From Undaria pinnatifida (Eukaryota > Sar > Phaeophyceae > Laminariales > Alariaceae): 64,000 bases of DNA. Shown here in pieces: positions 1-9,663 of this stretch. The position numbers were made by a program, and so were the translations under genes. The notes under the pieces are model-generated. The model saw only the letters and a list, made by a program, of their open reading frames with translations, was not told where the DNA came from and did not search any database. Within the stretch, counting starts at the first letter, position 1; each line of letters begins with the position of its first letter. The stretch covers positions 2,940,970-3,004,969 of the forward strand of contig JABAKD010000029.1 in NCBI GenBank assembly GCA_012845835.1, given 5' to 3'.

Positions 1-426
1 CCGACAAACGAAACGAGTCCTGAGAGCTTTGAGACTGATGAAGAAAACAACACCAGAAAAGTGAGACTGGGTCTTGTAATAAACCCAAGCGCTTCCTATT
101 TGGTCGTGCACTGCACACGTCTCATTTTCTTTATTCTACTAAATATTTTCTTTCGTCCTTTCAAACACCTAGCGCTGCCTGTACCCTGTAATATATGGCA
201 ATTGAACGCCGTCCTACTGCAGCCCTCGGCACGCGAAGCACCAGGTACAACATACATGCCGTGGGTATATACTTGATCCTGCACGTATTAAAACAGATAT
301 CAAACTATGAGACAAACACATGACACGGGGGTTTCAAGCCTATCCGGAGCATGGGTGCCAGCGAATGCCAGCACCCATGCCGAGCCGTTGTAAATGTATC
401 AAAAGCTGGTGCGTTTCGCAGCCGTC
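1..426. other. Region with no recognised feature
   Basis: Only short open frames are present. None has splice-site flanks or recognisable protein character. No promoter or RNA gene could be supported. Confidence 0.3.
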
Positions 427-665
427 ATATTTCTTCCCTCACAACGGGTTTATAGCTTCCATGAACACATTGATTGAGTCATTAAAGACAGCGTTTTCGC
501 ATCACCCTGCTGACCCTCTGGTACTAGCTAGCACTAAGGGGGAGTCACCGATTTATATCCTTCATGAGGATATACACACCCTGCACCACGCGCGATTGGA
601 GTATCACACCCTACTACTACAGATCGTAAAACATGAGTCCAACTTTTCCACAACTCGGACAGATC
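427..665 (+). repeat. Dispersed repeat family A, diverged copy
   Basis: Shares the ordered blocks of family A: an 'acgggttt(a)tag' block, then 'catcaccctg(c)tgaccctggta', then 'tatatccttaatgaggac', then a GCGCGATCGGAGTATC block. This copy is strongly diverged. The best copy is at 54880-55185; others are at 6789, 7567, 8067, 9163, 13834, 40060 and 48095. No protein-coding capacity was seen in the family. Confidence 0.55.
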
Positions 666-719
666 ATGATCTACGTTATCTAGATCCTTTTTGGCCGATA
701 TGGAAAGTTGTGCGTAAGA

Positions 720-1190
720 TCTAGATCATACAGATCCCACCCACGCAAACATGTGCGAAGCATCTAGATCATACTGATCCCGCCCAGGAAAGCATGTGTG
801 AAATATCTAAATCACACAGACCCCATCCAGCCAAATGTGTGTGTAGGATCTGGATCATACAGATCCCATGAGTGAAATATGATTTAGATCCCACAGATCC
901 TACAAATCACAATCAGCAAACATGTGGAGATCATGCAGATCATACAAATCCCACCCAGGCAAACATGTGCGAATTATCTAGATCATACATATCCTACCAA
1001 GAAAATCATGTGTATAAGAGCTAGATCGTACAGATCCCACCCAGAAAACATTATCTAGATCCCGCAGATCATAAACATCCCACCAAGGAAAAAATGAAAA
1101 AAATTACATCCCACAGATCCTGCAGATCCCACCCCGGAAAACATAAATGTGTGTTCAGAAGATAGGTGATGAAGATCCCACCTTGGCAAA
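720..1190. repeat. Minisatellite block 1, about 45-bp GATC-rich unit
   Basis: About ten imperfect copies of a unit reading roughly 'gatctagatcatacagatcc' followed by 'cacccacgcaaacatgtgtg'. It is rich in GATC and AGATC. A second block of the same unit lies at 1935-2290, and weak relatives are at 35640-35770. Confidence 0.8.
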
Positions 1191-1934
1191 CGTAAACGCG
1201 TGTGCAAGAGCGAGTATTATACAACTTACACAAGGCAACACATACATGTGCGGCAGCTCTCCGTGATGCAGTTCACCCCGTCTGTAAATTTGTCAAGGTG
1301 AGGTTGATCTTACCTCGCACCGGTCGGTCGTAATAAGATGGACGGGGGTGAAGTGCTATCATAAACGGAAAGCGGCGAAGGTGATGTGCATCTTGCAAAC
1401 TCGATAAACGAGGTTATGCGGCAGTAAACAGAAAAGTCAGCACCCTGCGCAGGTCGTTGTCATTTCAATTGCACAGCTACAACTTCCCCCCCTATATATA
1501 TGGACGGTGTTGCCACTATCGAGTAGTATAGTTACCTCGCACTTGCTGTTCTACCAGTATAAAAGCGAAAGCACCACAGCCATCCATGCCACACACGCCA
1601 CTAGACACTCGCAAAAATGTCCCCGGATCGGCCGACGAACCTCCTTGCTGCCTGCTGGCGGTATCATTTGGGGGTGCAGAGCCACTAGAGCTGCTTCCCC
1701 CGACATCTGCATGCTTATGCTGGTACTCTGCTTCAGCTCCACGTGGTTGTGTGCTTGTGGGGTTGGGCAATGTGTGTGTGGGAGCTTGATCGGCAGCCAC
1801 CAAGATCCCAAGATCGGCAACCACCAAGGGCTGTTACGTCGTATGTAGCTCCGATCTAAGTTCGGTTTGATACTGGCGCCAGTCCAGTATGATGTACCAG
1901 GTATTGGTACACGACCATCACCCGCGGGGAAATT
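1191..1934. other. Unassigned spacer between minisatellite blocks
   Basis: Contains a TATATATA run near 1493 and a TATAAAAG box near 1558, followed about 60 bp later by an ATG at 1617. The frame from that ATG closes after about 23 codons. Longer overlapping frames occur on both strands, but none has protein-like composition that I trust. Promoter activity is possible but not shown. Confidence 0.25.
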
Positions 1935-2290
1935 GGAGATCCTTCAGATCGTACAGATCCCACCCACGCAAACATGTGTGAAGGATCTGGATCATGCAGA
2001 TCCCACCCTGGCAAATATGTGTGAAGGGTCTAGATCATACAGATCCCATCCAGGCAAACATGTGTGAAAGATTTAGATCATACAGATCCCATCAATGAAA
2101 TATGATCTAGATCAAATATGATCTAGATCCCACAGATCCCATAGATCCCACCTACGCAAACATGTGCGACGGATCTAGATCATACAGATCCCACGCAGGC
2201 AAACATGCGTGTAAGACCTAGATTGTACGGATCCCATCAGTGAAATATGATCTAGATCCTGAAGATCATACTTGTACAGATCAAGCTTAT
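1935..2290. repeat. Minisatellite block 2, same 45-bp GATC-rich unit
   Basis: About eight imperfect copies of the unit also seen at 720-1190, including the 'cacccacgcaaacatgtgtg' segment. Units lengthen and degrade towards the right end, near the 'gggatctgatctgtcc' sequence at about 2325. Confidence 0.8.
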
Positions 2291-2878
2291 CTATCTGTCC
2301 AAAAAGAGCTACATCCCCAAAAAGGGATCTGATCTGTCCGAGGTGTGAAATCTTCCACTTCACAGCTGGACGAGTAGTGTGCTTGTAATCGTAGTTAAAC
2401 ATGGAAAAACGCGTAAACGTTTTGTTTTCGAGTAACAACCAGCACAATTGGGGTACACCATCTCGTCAAATCGTCGTATAGTCTACACTATGCACAAGCA
2501 AGTTCTTTTGTATGCTCCTTATTCAGCAATAACACACTGTACCTGGTAGCAAATAGGACGCAGTTTTATAACGTAGGACACGCGGTCTAGAGCAGCACGG
2601 ACATGGCACTGACCTTGACGGTGGTGTCCTTGCAGAATATGGGGGGGTCGTCCAGCGACCTCCGCAGCGCGCCGGCGGGGTCCCTGTGAAGAAGACCCCG
2701 AACCTCGGTCTACCAAACAAAAAAAGAGGGGGAAACGACAGGGGGCGCGATGGCCACGGCGACGACGGTGACTCAAAGGAGCCGATTCAAAGTTCTCGAG
2801 CGGTGCGTACGTACGACGTGGCCAAGCTTGGAGAAAAAAAATATTGACCTGCACTTGACTCTACAACTCTACGTACAG

Positions 2879-3062
2879 CAGTGGGTACCCCGATTCAGGA
2901 GCACCCCGTGTGACAAAGCCGGAACAGGCGGTCTTACGTACACATCGCTCTTAACTGTAGTGCGCAATGTGTGGCTTTTAGTATGGCAGGACACGCCGAT
3001 ATGACCGCTCTTAAGCCCCGAACGCTCTTAAATCGGGAGCTCTTTAATCGGGGTACCCACTG
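2879..3062. mobile_element. Small non-autonomous DNA element (MITE) with CAGTGGGTACCCC ends
   Basis: A 184-bp element with nearly perfect terminal inverted repeats. The left end is CAGTGGGTACCCCGATT and the right end is its reverse complement, followed inward on both sides by a CTCTTAA/GAGC-type motif. The CAG..CTG terminal trinucleotide is compatible with hAT-like or CACTA-like ends, but no clear target-site duplication could be read. No coding content. An open frame starting at 2750 runs into it and is probably spurious. Confidence 0.75.
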
Positions 3063-3182
3063 TAACTATAACCCTTCCCTTTACCCCGATCGCCCGGGAA
3101 ACTTCTCGGGATGAAGCGGCAACAGCGAAGAAAAGGATCACATAAAAAAAAACACTCAAGGAAACCCCCAAACCAGCCAAAA

Positions 3183-4544
3183 TCATATCACCTCTCGCTG
3201 CTGCACGTTGCCCATAGCCGCAGGGTCCGACACCGCCGCCTTCGCAGCAGGCCCTCCTTCCCCGCTCCCCCCCACACCCCCGCCTCCTCCCACCGCGGGG
3301 GGCTGATAACCCTGCCGAGCAGCCGGCGCCGGCGGCGTATACCCCTGAAGCCCCCCCGCCGAGCTAGAGCTACCGTATCCCTGAGACGCAGCAGCGGGGG
3401 CGGGAGCCGACACAGGAGGGGTGTAACCCCCCCCGCTACCGTACTGCTGGGCCGCTGGCGGCTGGTACCCTCGCTGGGAGTTTGTCGCCGGAGGCGGTGG
3501 GCCAGGAGGCGGGGGGGAGTACGCCGCCGCAGGCGGCGCCGGCGGTGTCGGAGGCGCCGGCGGTGCCGGAGGTGCCTGAGGCGGGGGCGGCGACTGTGTG
3601 AAGGTGGAGCGCAGCCCTTGTTTCATGTACTCTGGCACGGCTTGGGACGCGTCCTGCTGCGGCGGTTGGGCCGCGGGGGTCACGTGTCGGAGCGCCACGG
3701 TCGGGGCTGCCGGTGGGGAGTGGGCGGGTTTCTCGTAGGAAGGCATGGTCTTCGCCGGCGGCGGCGGCTGGTAGGATTGGGGGGCCGGAGGCTGGTAGGA
3801 CTGGGGGGCCGGAGGCTGGTAGGACTGGGGGGCTGGAGGCTGGTAACCCTGTGGCGCCGGCGGCTGGTACGTAGCCTGCGGTGCAGCCGGAGGCGGCGGC
3901 GGCGGCGGTGATTGGTAGCCCTGGGTAGCCGCCGGCGGCTGGTATCCCTGGGATGGCACCGGCGGAGGCGGCACGGCAGGGGCGTACCCGGACGACGGCA
4001 CCGGCGGAGGCGGGGGCGGCTGGTACCCCCCCCTCCCCTGCGGCGGTTGCGGGACGGGGGGCGGGGCCTGGTACTGAGAGCTCGAGGCCGCGGGAACCGC
4101 CGGCGGCTGGTAGCCGTAGCTCGTGGCAGCGGGCGCGGGGGGCTGGTAGGCTGAGGGTGTCGGTGGGGCCGGCGGCGGCGGGACCGGAGGCGCCGCCGAG
4201 CGGGGCAGCGGAGGCGGTGCGGCGTTTGGGAGAGGGGGAGGCCCTCCCCGGGGTAGGGGCGGCGGCGCTACTCCCGGTAGCGGCGGCGGGGCCACGCCCG
4301 GCACTGGCGGCGGAGGAGGGGATGACGAACGGTTGGCCGGAATTTGGGGCGGGCCGTAGGATGGGACCGGGGGTGGTGCGGCTCCCGGGATGGGCGGGGG
4401 TGCAGAGCCTGGAAGGGGCGGGGGTGCTGAGCCTGGAAGGGGCGGGGGTCCGGTGGAGGGGACCGGCGGCGGCGGTACAGGAGGGGCTGAGCTTGGCAGC
4501 GGGGGCGGTCCTCGTCGGGGTGGGGGAGGGGGCGGTCCTGACAT
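3183..4544 (-). CDS. Proline-rich low-complexity protein, 453 aa
   Basis: Uninterrupted frame starting MSGPPPPPPRR and ending QQREVI. Residues 1-130 are a PPPLP/APPPLPG repeat tract like formin FH1 or SH3/profilin/EVH1 ligand regions. Residues about 130-290 are GYQPPA and SYQPPA repeats, of which 'PQSYQPPA' is a clean 27-bp tandem repeat at about 3765-3850. A short less biased stretch reads VPEYMKQGLRSTFTQSP, then more Pro/Gly/Ser-rich sequence follows. No folded domain, signal peptide or membrane segment was recognised. The start is the first ATG after an in-frame non-coding leader. A minus-strand segment near 5118-5210 ending at a GTGAGT donor could be an upstream exon. The GC-rich opposite frames are shadows. 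An actin- or RNA-related scaffold is possible, but no function is claimed. Confidence 0.55.
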   Translation of the reverse strand: MSGPPPPPPRRGPPPLPSSAPPVPPPPVPSTGPPPLPGSAPPPLPGSAPPPIPGAAPPPVPSYGPPQIPANRSSSPPPPPVPGVAPPPLPGVAPPPLPRGGPPPLPNAAPPPLPRSAAPPVPPPPAPPTPSAYQPPAPAATSYGYQPPAVPAASSSQYQAPPPVPQPPQGRGGYQPPPPPPVPSSGYAPAVPPPPVPSQGYQPPAATQGYQSPPPPPPPAAPQATYQPPAPQGYQPPAPQSYQPPAPQSYQPPAPQSYQPPPPAKTMPSYEKPAHSPPAAPTVALRHVTPAAQPPQQDASQAVPEYMKQGLRSTFTQSPPPPQAPPAPPAPPTPPAPPAAAYSPPPPGPPPPATNSQRGYQPPAAQQYGSGGGYTPPVSAPAPAAASQGYGSSSSAGGLQGYTPPAPAARQGYQPPAVGGGGGVGGSGEGGPAAKAAVSDPAAMGNVQQREVI

Positions 4545-5391
4545 GGCGGTAGTTTTTTTCTTTCGCCTGTTCTCGGTCTTGTTTTCACGGCCTCACAGCT
4601 GCTGCTGTTGATGCTGCTGTTGCTACCGCTGCTTGTTCTGATGCTTGCCTGGTTCAGAAAACGTCGCACGCAACACCGGACGCACATAAGAGCAGGTCAT
4701 TATTTGTGGTATGACAAACACGCCAGGGGAAGGTGCGACATGCAGTCGGGCAAGGGATCAGAGCCAGAAAACAGTTCGGCTGGTCTAACAGAGGAGCACA
4801 AACAGAAGCACAGCAGCATTGCTATCCTATATACTGCTGTAGTTCCTGTGTCGTCTTGTAGAGTTGCTTGTCTTCTTTCCGCACCGACCGGCCCAGAGCA
4901 GTCCACTACATACTTACAACACTCAAATATGAGGACCGTTTTGGTATCATATAAATAATAACATGGTTATTACATTTGCGTCCAGAGTGCTACTACAGGG
5001 AAAAGGACCGCCTGTTCTCTGATATTCTACCCCACCTGACCTGACTACTTTAGACAGCGAAACAAGGCACACTGCACACTAATCCTCCTGCAGGCATCGT
5101 ACTGACACCACTCACCGTTGCAGCGAGCCTCTTGCCGGGCCTGCAGTCGTGTCCGGTGGCTTCCGAGTTCCCCGCCGGCGCGGTGTCTGTTTCCGGTCTG
5201 TTTTCTGTCTCCCAGCAAAAACAATAACGCCCGAGTGATGGAAACCCGTGCAATCGGGGATGTTCTCCCCACTCCCCTCCCCGATCAGCTGATCTTGTTC
5301 TCACCAAGAGAGCACGCCAATCTAGCTTGAGGAGGCCAGTGCCCACGCGGAGAGAACCTAGGAAGAGGGTGGTTTAGAAGAAGGAGAAGCT
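4545..5391. other. Intergenic or 5' leader region
   Basis: Lies upstream of the minus-strand proline-rich gene and of a plus-strand exon, so it may hold divergent promoters. It contains CAG/CTG trinucleotide runs at about 4598-4625. On the minus strand, a short frame with residues TENRPETDTAPAGNS ends at an ACG|GTGAGT donor near 5118, a possible 5' exon of the proline-rich gene. Nothing else could be supported. Confidence 0.3.
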
Positions 5392-5513
5392 ATGATGATT
5401 CGTGTGGCATCGGGATCGGCGGTCGCCGCCTCGAGAGCTGCCCCGCTCCGCGCGGCAGCGGCGTCATCAAGGGGCCTGTCTTCTCTGTTTCCTTTGGACG
5501 AAGAGTACTTGGG
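5392..5513 (+). CDS. First exon of an unidentified, probably mitochondrial, protein
   Basis: Two in-frame ATGs open a frame of 40 codons plus two bases, ending at a canonical GG|GTGAGA donor. The peptide begins MMIRVASGSAVAASRAAPLR and ends SLFPLDEEYL. It is rich in Arg, Ala and Ser and has no acidic residue until the end, which is typical of a cleavable mitochondrial targeting sequence. The next exon must start in phase 2 and was not resolved. A protein-like stretch behind a clean acceptor at 5937 (ARQDFVYTLYHQW) is nearby but is in the wrong phase for direct joining. The 209-codon frame on the opposite strand here starts at a non-ATG codon and is probably a shadow. Confidence 0.5.
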
Positions 5514-5936
5514 GTGAGACGAGAGCATGGCATTGAGCATTGATGCATACAGACGGGTGCCATAGGTTCTTGCCATAGACAATTGGCTCGCGTACAGCAG
5601 TAGCATGCTGCATCTCCATGCGTTGGTAGTGGCCTCGAGGTGCCTACATTGCGAGACAGCGGTCTGTAGCTTTTGCCCTTGGGCGAAAATTGCGGTGTTT
5701 GCTTCTGCTTCTCGTATTTCGTTCACGAAGTACGTGGGGGTTTCAATCGGTGCCGATATGTACGGAAATATAAGCAACATATAATATTCATATTGACAAA
5801 ACACAATCCTTATATTTCCGTCTGTGGTGATGTATACGAGGGTGGGGCCCAACTTGGCCACAGGCACAGAATTCTCTCGTCTTTGTTGTCTGTTGATGGT
5901 CTCAGGCTGCCTTCGGGTTGCCTGCCTTCCAGGCAA

Positions 5937-6235
5937 GACAAGACTTCGTATATACTCTGTATCACCAGTGGTACCGAGAAGTGACACTCATCGAAATGCA
6001 CGCGGCAGCTTCTGCGGCAGCTGCTGCCAAAGGCAGTGTTAGGTTTGTGATCGTGCACCCGTACGATGGAAAAATTCTGCTTAGTGCTGGTGCTGGTGCT
6101 GCTCTGCTGTTCGCGTCGAGCAGTATCCTCGTGTGGTGGCTCTGCTGTGTTTGCTTTTTTAGGGAGACTGCTTATGCTCCTCGCCGTTCGTCGCATTGCA
6201 CGACAGCAGACTACAGCAGCAGCACTGATTCATAG
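5937..6235 (+). CDS. Possible exon, Ala-rich with one membrane-like segment
   Basis: A pyrimidine-rich stretch ending CCTTCCAG precedes a frame reading ARQDFVYTLYHQWYREV, then an alanine run, then a hydrophobic segment (residues about 56-80 of the frame). It can either splice at AG|GTTTGT near 6043 or continue to a stop at 6235. Its phase does not match the exon ending at 5513, so an intermediate exon would be needed if they belong together. The family was not recognised. Confidence 0.25.
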
Positions 6236-6396
6236 CGTACGCAGTGAAGGAATACTCATACAAGTGTTGGTGGGTACTGCTGCAGCACGTGGTGTTTGAT
6301 ACCGGCGTAACGGCACCACCTGATACCAGCTTGCTCAGGGCCAAATAAACAAATAAACCCACTCCCCACCTGCTACCAGTAACCAGTGCACGGGGT

Positions 6397-6597
6397 ATGC
6401 AAGTGGGCGAGGTTTACATTACATCACGACTACGGGGGCATGTGGGATACATCCCCGGGTTTCAGGAACAGGTGGCGTTTCAGGGAAAGGTTGCGTTTCG
6501 CACATTTCCGCCGCATCCGCCCCCTCCAGCACACCCACAACCACAGACGAGCGTGCAACGACAACAAAACCATGCAGCAGCGTCTCGTGGGGTATAA
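6397..6597 (+). CDS. Possible last exon, unidentified 66-aa C-terminal region
   Basis: The frame reads GEVYITSRLRGHVGYIPGFQ near its start and ends in a Pro/Gln-rich tail (PPHPPPPAHPQPQTS). The 'GHVGYIPGF' segment faintly resembles the GYTGFIP-type motif of ciliary microtubule-inner proteins, but that is only an impression. It may be a separate small gene starting at the ATG at 6397, or the last exon of the gene that starts at 5392. Confidence 0.3.
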   Translation: MQVGEVYITSRLRGHVGYIPGFQEQVAFQGKVAFRTFPPHPPPPAHPQPQTSVQRQQNHAAASRGV

Positions 6598-6649
6598 ACA
6601 AACCCTACAAAAAAAATAAATAATAACCCTTCGTGCATGTATTATAAAA

Positions 6650-6788
6650 ATTGCTGCGGAAGCAACTGAGTTAAATCGACACACGACGCGTATGCAAATA
6701 CGTGGAAGTGTGGTGAGCTAAAGCTTTATTTTTCCCCATCCGCCGGAGGATAAAAAACAAAACAAAAATAAAATAAAATAAAATAAAA
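6650..6788 (+). mobile_element. SINE-like element F, truncated copy with A-rich tail
   Basis: Carries the family signature 'gagttaaatcgacacacgac', 'cgtggaagtgtggtgagcta' and 'ccatccgccggagga', then an A-rich tail (AAAACAAAATAAAATAAAAT). It lacks the 5' part seen in the copy at 17630-17864. The tail abuts repeat family A directly. Confidence 0.7.
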
Positions 6789-7080
6789 TACACTCCAGCT
6801 GTGAGATCGAATATTTTGTCGAAACTCATCTTTGCAAGCTGTGTGTGATACTTCGATCGCGCGTATTACGGGTTGTGTGTCCTCATTAAGGATGTACATC
6901 GGCGACTCCCCTTGCAACTACAGTGTAGCTGTCAGGGTCAGCAGGGTGATGTTACGTAGGCAGTCTGTGCGCGGAAACTATAAAACCCGTTTCTGAGGGG
7001 GACAAAATGTGACAGCTGTGGAAGGAAATGCAGCAGTTTATCAAGTGAATCCTGTAAGTCGAATATCCGGTGAGGGGAGG
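6789..7080 (-). repeat. Dispersed repeat family A, long copy
   Basis: Inverted relative to the copy at 54880-55185 and collinear with it along nearly its full length, from 'cactccagctgtgagatcga' to 'gaatatccggtgagggg'. No coding capacity was seen. Confidence 0.8.
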
Positions 7081-8066
7081 GCGGAGTTTTTAAGGACGTG
7101 GGGGCCTGATTTTGATCAAAAGGGGGGCGGGAGGGGGGGAGGGGGGAGAGGGGACGGGTGGGGCAGGTCAATTTATGCGTGGAAACTATAAATATTTCTC
7201 GTGAGGGAGGGGGGAGGAATGTGGCGGGAGGGGCGGGGGGCGGGGGGGGGAGGGCTTTAGGTCGCATAGATGTAGGGGTTTGCTATACGCGTGGTGCTAG
7301 GTCTAGGCGATGGTGTGGGTGGTGGGGAAGGAGGAGGCGTTGGGGGCGGGGGTGGATGGGAATTGCAGCAGCGGCATGGACGGCTCTAAAACGATAACGA
7401 GGCGATATCCAGAGCGTGGAAGTGTTTATTACTCTGGCGGATTTCGATATTAGGTGGGGCGTTTATGCAAGAGAAAGCGAGGGAAGAAAAAAAAAGGGGG
7501 CCGGGGGTGGGGGGCGGGGGGGGGGGGGGGGAGTTCAAGAGGTTTAGGTCACATATAATATTAAAATACACTCCAGCTATGAGATCAAGGATTTGTCGAC
7601 ACTGATGTTCGCAACATTGTGTGTGATCCTCCGATCGCGCGTATTAATAATATATGTAGGGGCTTGCTATACGCGCGGTGCTGGGTCTAGGCGATCGTGC
7701 GGGGTGTGGGGAAGGAGGGGGCGTTGGAGGGGGGAAGGGGGGATGAATGAAAGCTACGTCATGGATGGCTAGAAAGATAATGACGCCATATCAATTGCTT
7801 AGAAGTGTTTATTACTCTGGCCGATTTCGATTGTAAGTGGGGCGTTTGAACGAACTGGGCGGGCAACAAAGGAGGGGAGGGGGGGGAGGGCGGAGATGAG
7901 TTGGAGCTACGGCATGGATGGCTAGATGGATAATGAGATGATATCAGCTGGCTGGTAGTGTTTACTACTCTGGCAGATTTTGATTTCAGGTGGGGCGTTT
8001 GAACAAGAGTGATCGGGGGGCGGGGGCGGGGGGGCGAGCATTTCAATATATTATAAAAAATGAAAA
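7081..8066. repeat. G-rich tandem repeat region
   Basis: At least three imperfect copies of a module containing 'gtttattactctgg(c)ggatttcgat' followed by 'aggtggggcgttt' occur at about 7412, 7803 and 7950, alternating with long poly-G-rich stretches. A partial family A copy is embedded at 7567-7650 (minus orientation). No gene was seen. Confidence 0.7.
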
Positions 8067-8190
8067 TACACTCCAGCTGTGAGATCGAAGATTTCGTCGA
8101 AACTCATCTTCGCAAGCTGTGTGTGATACTCCGATCGCGCGCATTACGAGTTGTGTGTCCTCATTAAGGATATAGGTCGGCGACTCCCAA
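8067..8190 (-). repeat. Dispersed repeat family A, near-identical to 55.1-kb copy
   Basis: The reverse complement of 55.05-55.16 kb with very few differences. The identity continues outward into the G-rich flank (from about 8009), so the shared unit is longer than the repeat itself. Confidence 0.8.
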
Positions 8191-9162
8191 TATATATATG
8201 CATGACGCCACAGACCCGCTAATGGCGTCCCTGCCGCTCTTACAGCCCTCGAGATCGACGACACCTAGCCCTAACGCTATGCCCACGCCTAGTTCCAGCC
8301 TCAACCCTCAACGCCAACCCTCAATGCAAGCCCTGGAACCCGGGGATGGTACCTAATTGTCCCCTCAGTCGTTTTACAAATATCGCTGATATACGTGGTG
8401 GTGGCTTTGAGTTCCTCCTTATTCTTGCACGTTTTTGGCCTGGAAGAGATAAATTTGTGGGCCAAACGTTGCCCCTGTCTATGGGCAGGAGAGCCCAAAG
8501 CTGGGTACAGCAGTGGGATATCGGGATGGCAGCCAGCTTCTACGACCTATTGTATCATATGGGCACACAAAAGAGACACACATCGCGTTGCCTGTTCTCA
8601 TGTGTTCTGCTGCGCGTTGTAGACGGGGGTCCCCCTGTAGTGCCGGTTGAGTAGTGCCTGTTGCCGCCATTGTGCTGGTGAAACCTTTTGGCGCCACCCG
8701 CTATAATGCTATCAGTATCGGTGCTGTACCCAACAGTGCCGGCGTCCGATATACTGCCGGCATTGTGGGCTGGCGCATACCGGTACCATAGGGAGACCAC
8801 CGCTAGCTGTATGTGCTGTAGGCGCGCGATGTTGTACTGCAGAATACTGCAGACGCGGCATCTAAGAGCTATCGCAGGAAGGCGGCAGAGCAAAGCAACT
8901 GTTTTAGACGGGAGGTTGTCCAGGGGACCGTGTTTTTGCCGTTGTGTCCAACCTTGGCGAGAGGGGGGGGAGGGGCGGAGGCGTGGCATTTTGGGGAGGG
9001 GACCGGAGACTGACGGATGAGAGAAATCGCCTCGGCGGTGGATGCCCAGGAGGCGCAGCATCTGAGAGCTATCGCAGAAAGGGGGTGCTTGAAAATCTGT
9101 ATGATGGGCGGGAATTTGGACCAGACCACCAGTTTTGCCATTTAGAAAAACAAAAATGTTTC
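8191..9162. repeat. Non-coding region with duplicated blocks
   Basis: A block at about 8625-8800 ('gccggttgagtag', 'ctggtgaaacc', 'agtgccgg') is related to 53110-53290. A block at about 8935-9035 (a Gly/Arg-rich G run, then 'gacggat', then 'ctcggcgg') is related to 9735-9835. A plus-strand frame at 8346-8654 reads somewhat protein-like (ILARFWPGRDKFVGQTLPLS) but has no supporting context, so no gene is called. Confidence 0.4.
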
Positions 9163-9260
9163 AAGTACGCCAGCTGTGAGTTCAATCAATTCATTTGTGG
9201 GTCGATACTCATCCTTGCAAGCTGCGCGACACTCCGGCCGCCCGTTTTTACGGATTATTA
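9163..9260 (-). repeat. Dispersed repeat family A, fragment
   Basis: Retains 'cagctgtgag', 'actcatccttgcaagctg' and 'acactccg' blocks of family A in reverse orientation. Diverged. Confidence 0.6.
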
Positions 9261-9275
9261 GTGTTTTTTTGTTCG

Positions 9276-9663
9276 GCGCATGCTACGATAGAGGTATACC
9301 TTTTTTTGGCGAAAGTGTTTTCTGGATGACGGGGCTCTCCTTAACCTACTAATACTTTCGTCGGAAATCGGCCATTTTTTTTTTTTTGCGTGATGTGATG
9401 ATTCTTGTTGTGTACCTGGGCCATGGGATTTTTCAGGATCCGGTATGCACTCGTAGCAGTGTTTTATTTTTTTTCTTCTCCAACCCAGTTTTTGGGAGAG
9501 TGTCTTAACCCCTTTAAAGCCCCCGAACCCCTCCCTATACTAAGTCCAAGTAATTATGTCCCCAAAAACGGGTTTCCAGTTGTAAAGGGGTTAAGCTCCC
9601 GAATTTAGAAACCTCTCGAAAAAAAACAATGGTTGGTGCACCTCTATTGTAGCGACACCCGTC
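9276..9663. mobile_element. MITE family C carrying a nested TTAA element
   Basis: Terminal inverted repeats of the type GCGTGCTACGATAGAGGT are present. Internal blocks include 'gacggggctctccttaacct', 'ctaatactttcgtcggaaat', 'ggccatgggatttttc' and 'cagtttttgggag'. Other copies are at 20158-20423, 43333-43868, 50336-50636, 60446-60725 and 62289-62563. No transposase is encoded. At 9509-9590 the copy is split by a separate element flanked by TTAA on both sides. Confidence 0.85.
9509..9590. mobile_element. 82-bp TTAA-specific MITE (family D) nested in family C
   Basis: Ends CCCCTTTA...TAAAGGGG with an intact TTAA on each side. The related C element at 62289-62563 shows the unfilled site as a single TTAA ('gtcttaagct'), and the reverse-orientation copy at 50336-50636 does too. 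TTAA duplication with CCCnnT-type ends is the hallmark of piggyBac-class elements (established knowledge); assigning this tiny element to that class is inference. Confidence 0.8.

Noticed and set aside
1507-1848. 113-codon plus frame after TATA-like boxes
   Set aside because: Overlapping frames of similar size on both strands, no conserved-looking segment and no splice context. TATA-like runs are common in AT-rich spacers.
3111-3911. 266-codon Arg-rich frame on the plus strand
   Set aside because: Mirror of the proline-rich minus-strand frame: CCN repeats read as CGN/GGN on the other strand. No natural composition.
5358-5987. 209-codon minus-strand frame
   Set aside because: Starts at a non-ATG codon, and the opposite strand carries a better exon with a presequence-like peptide and a GT donor.
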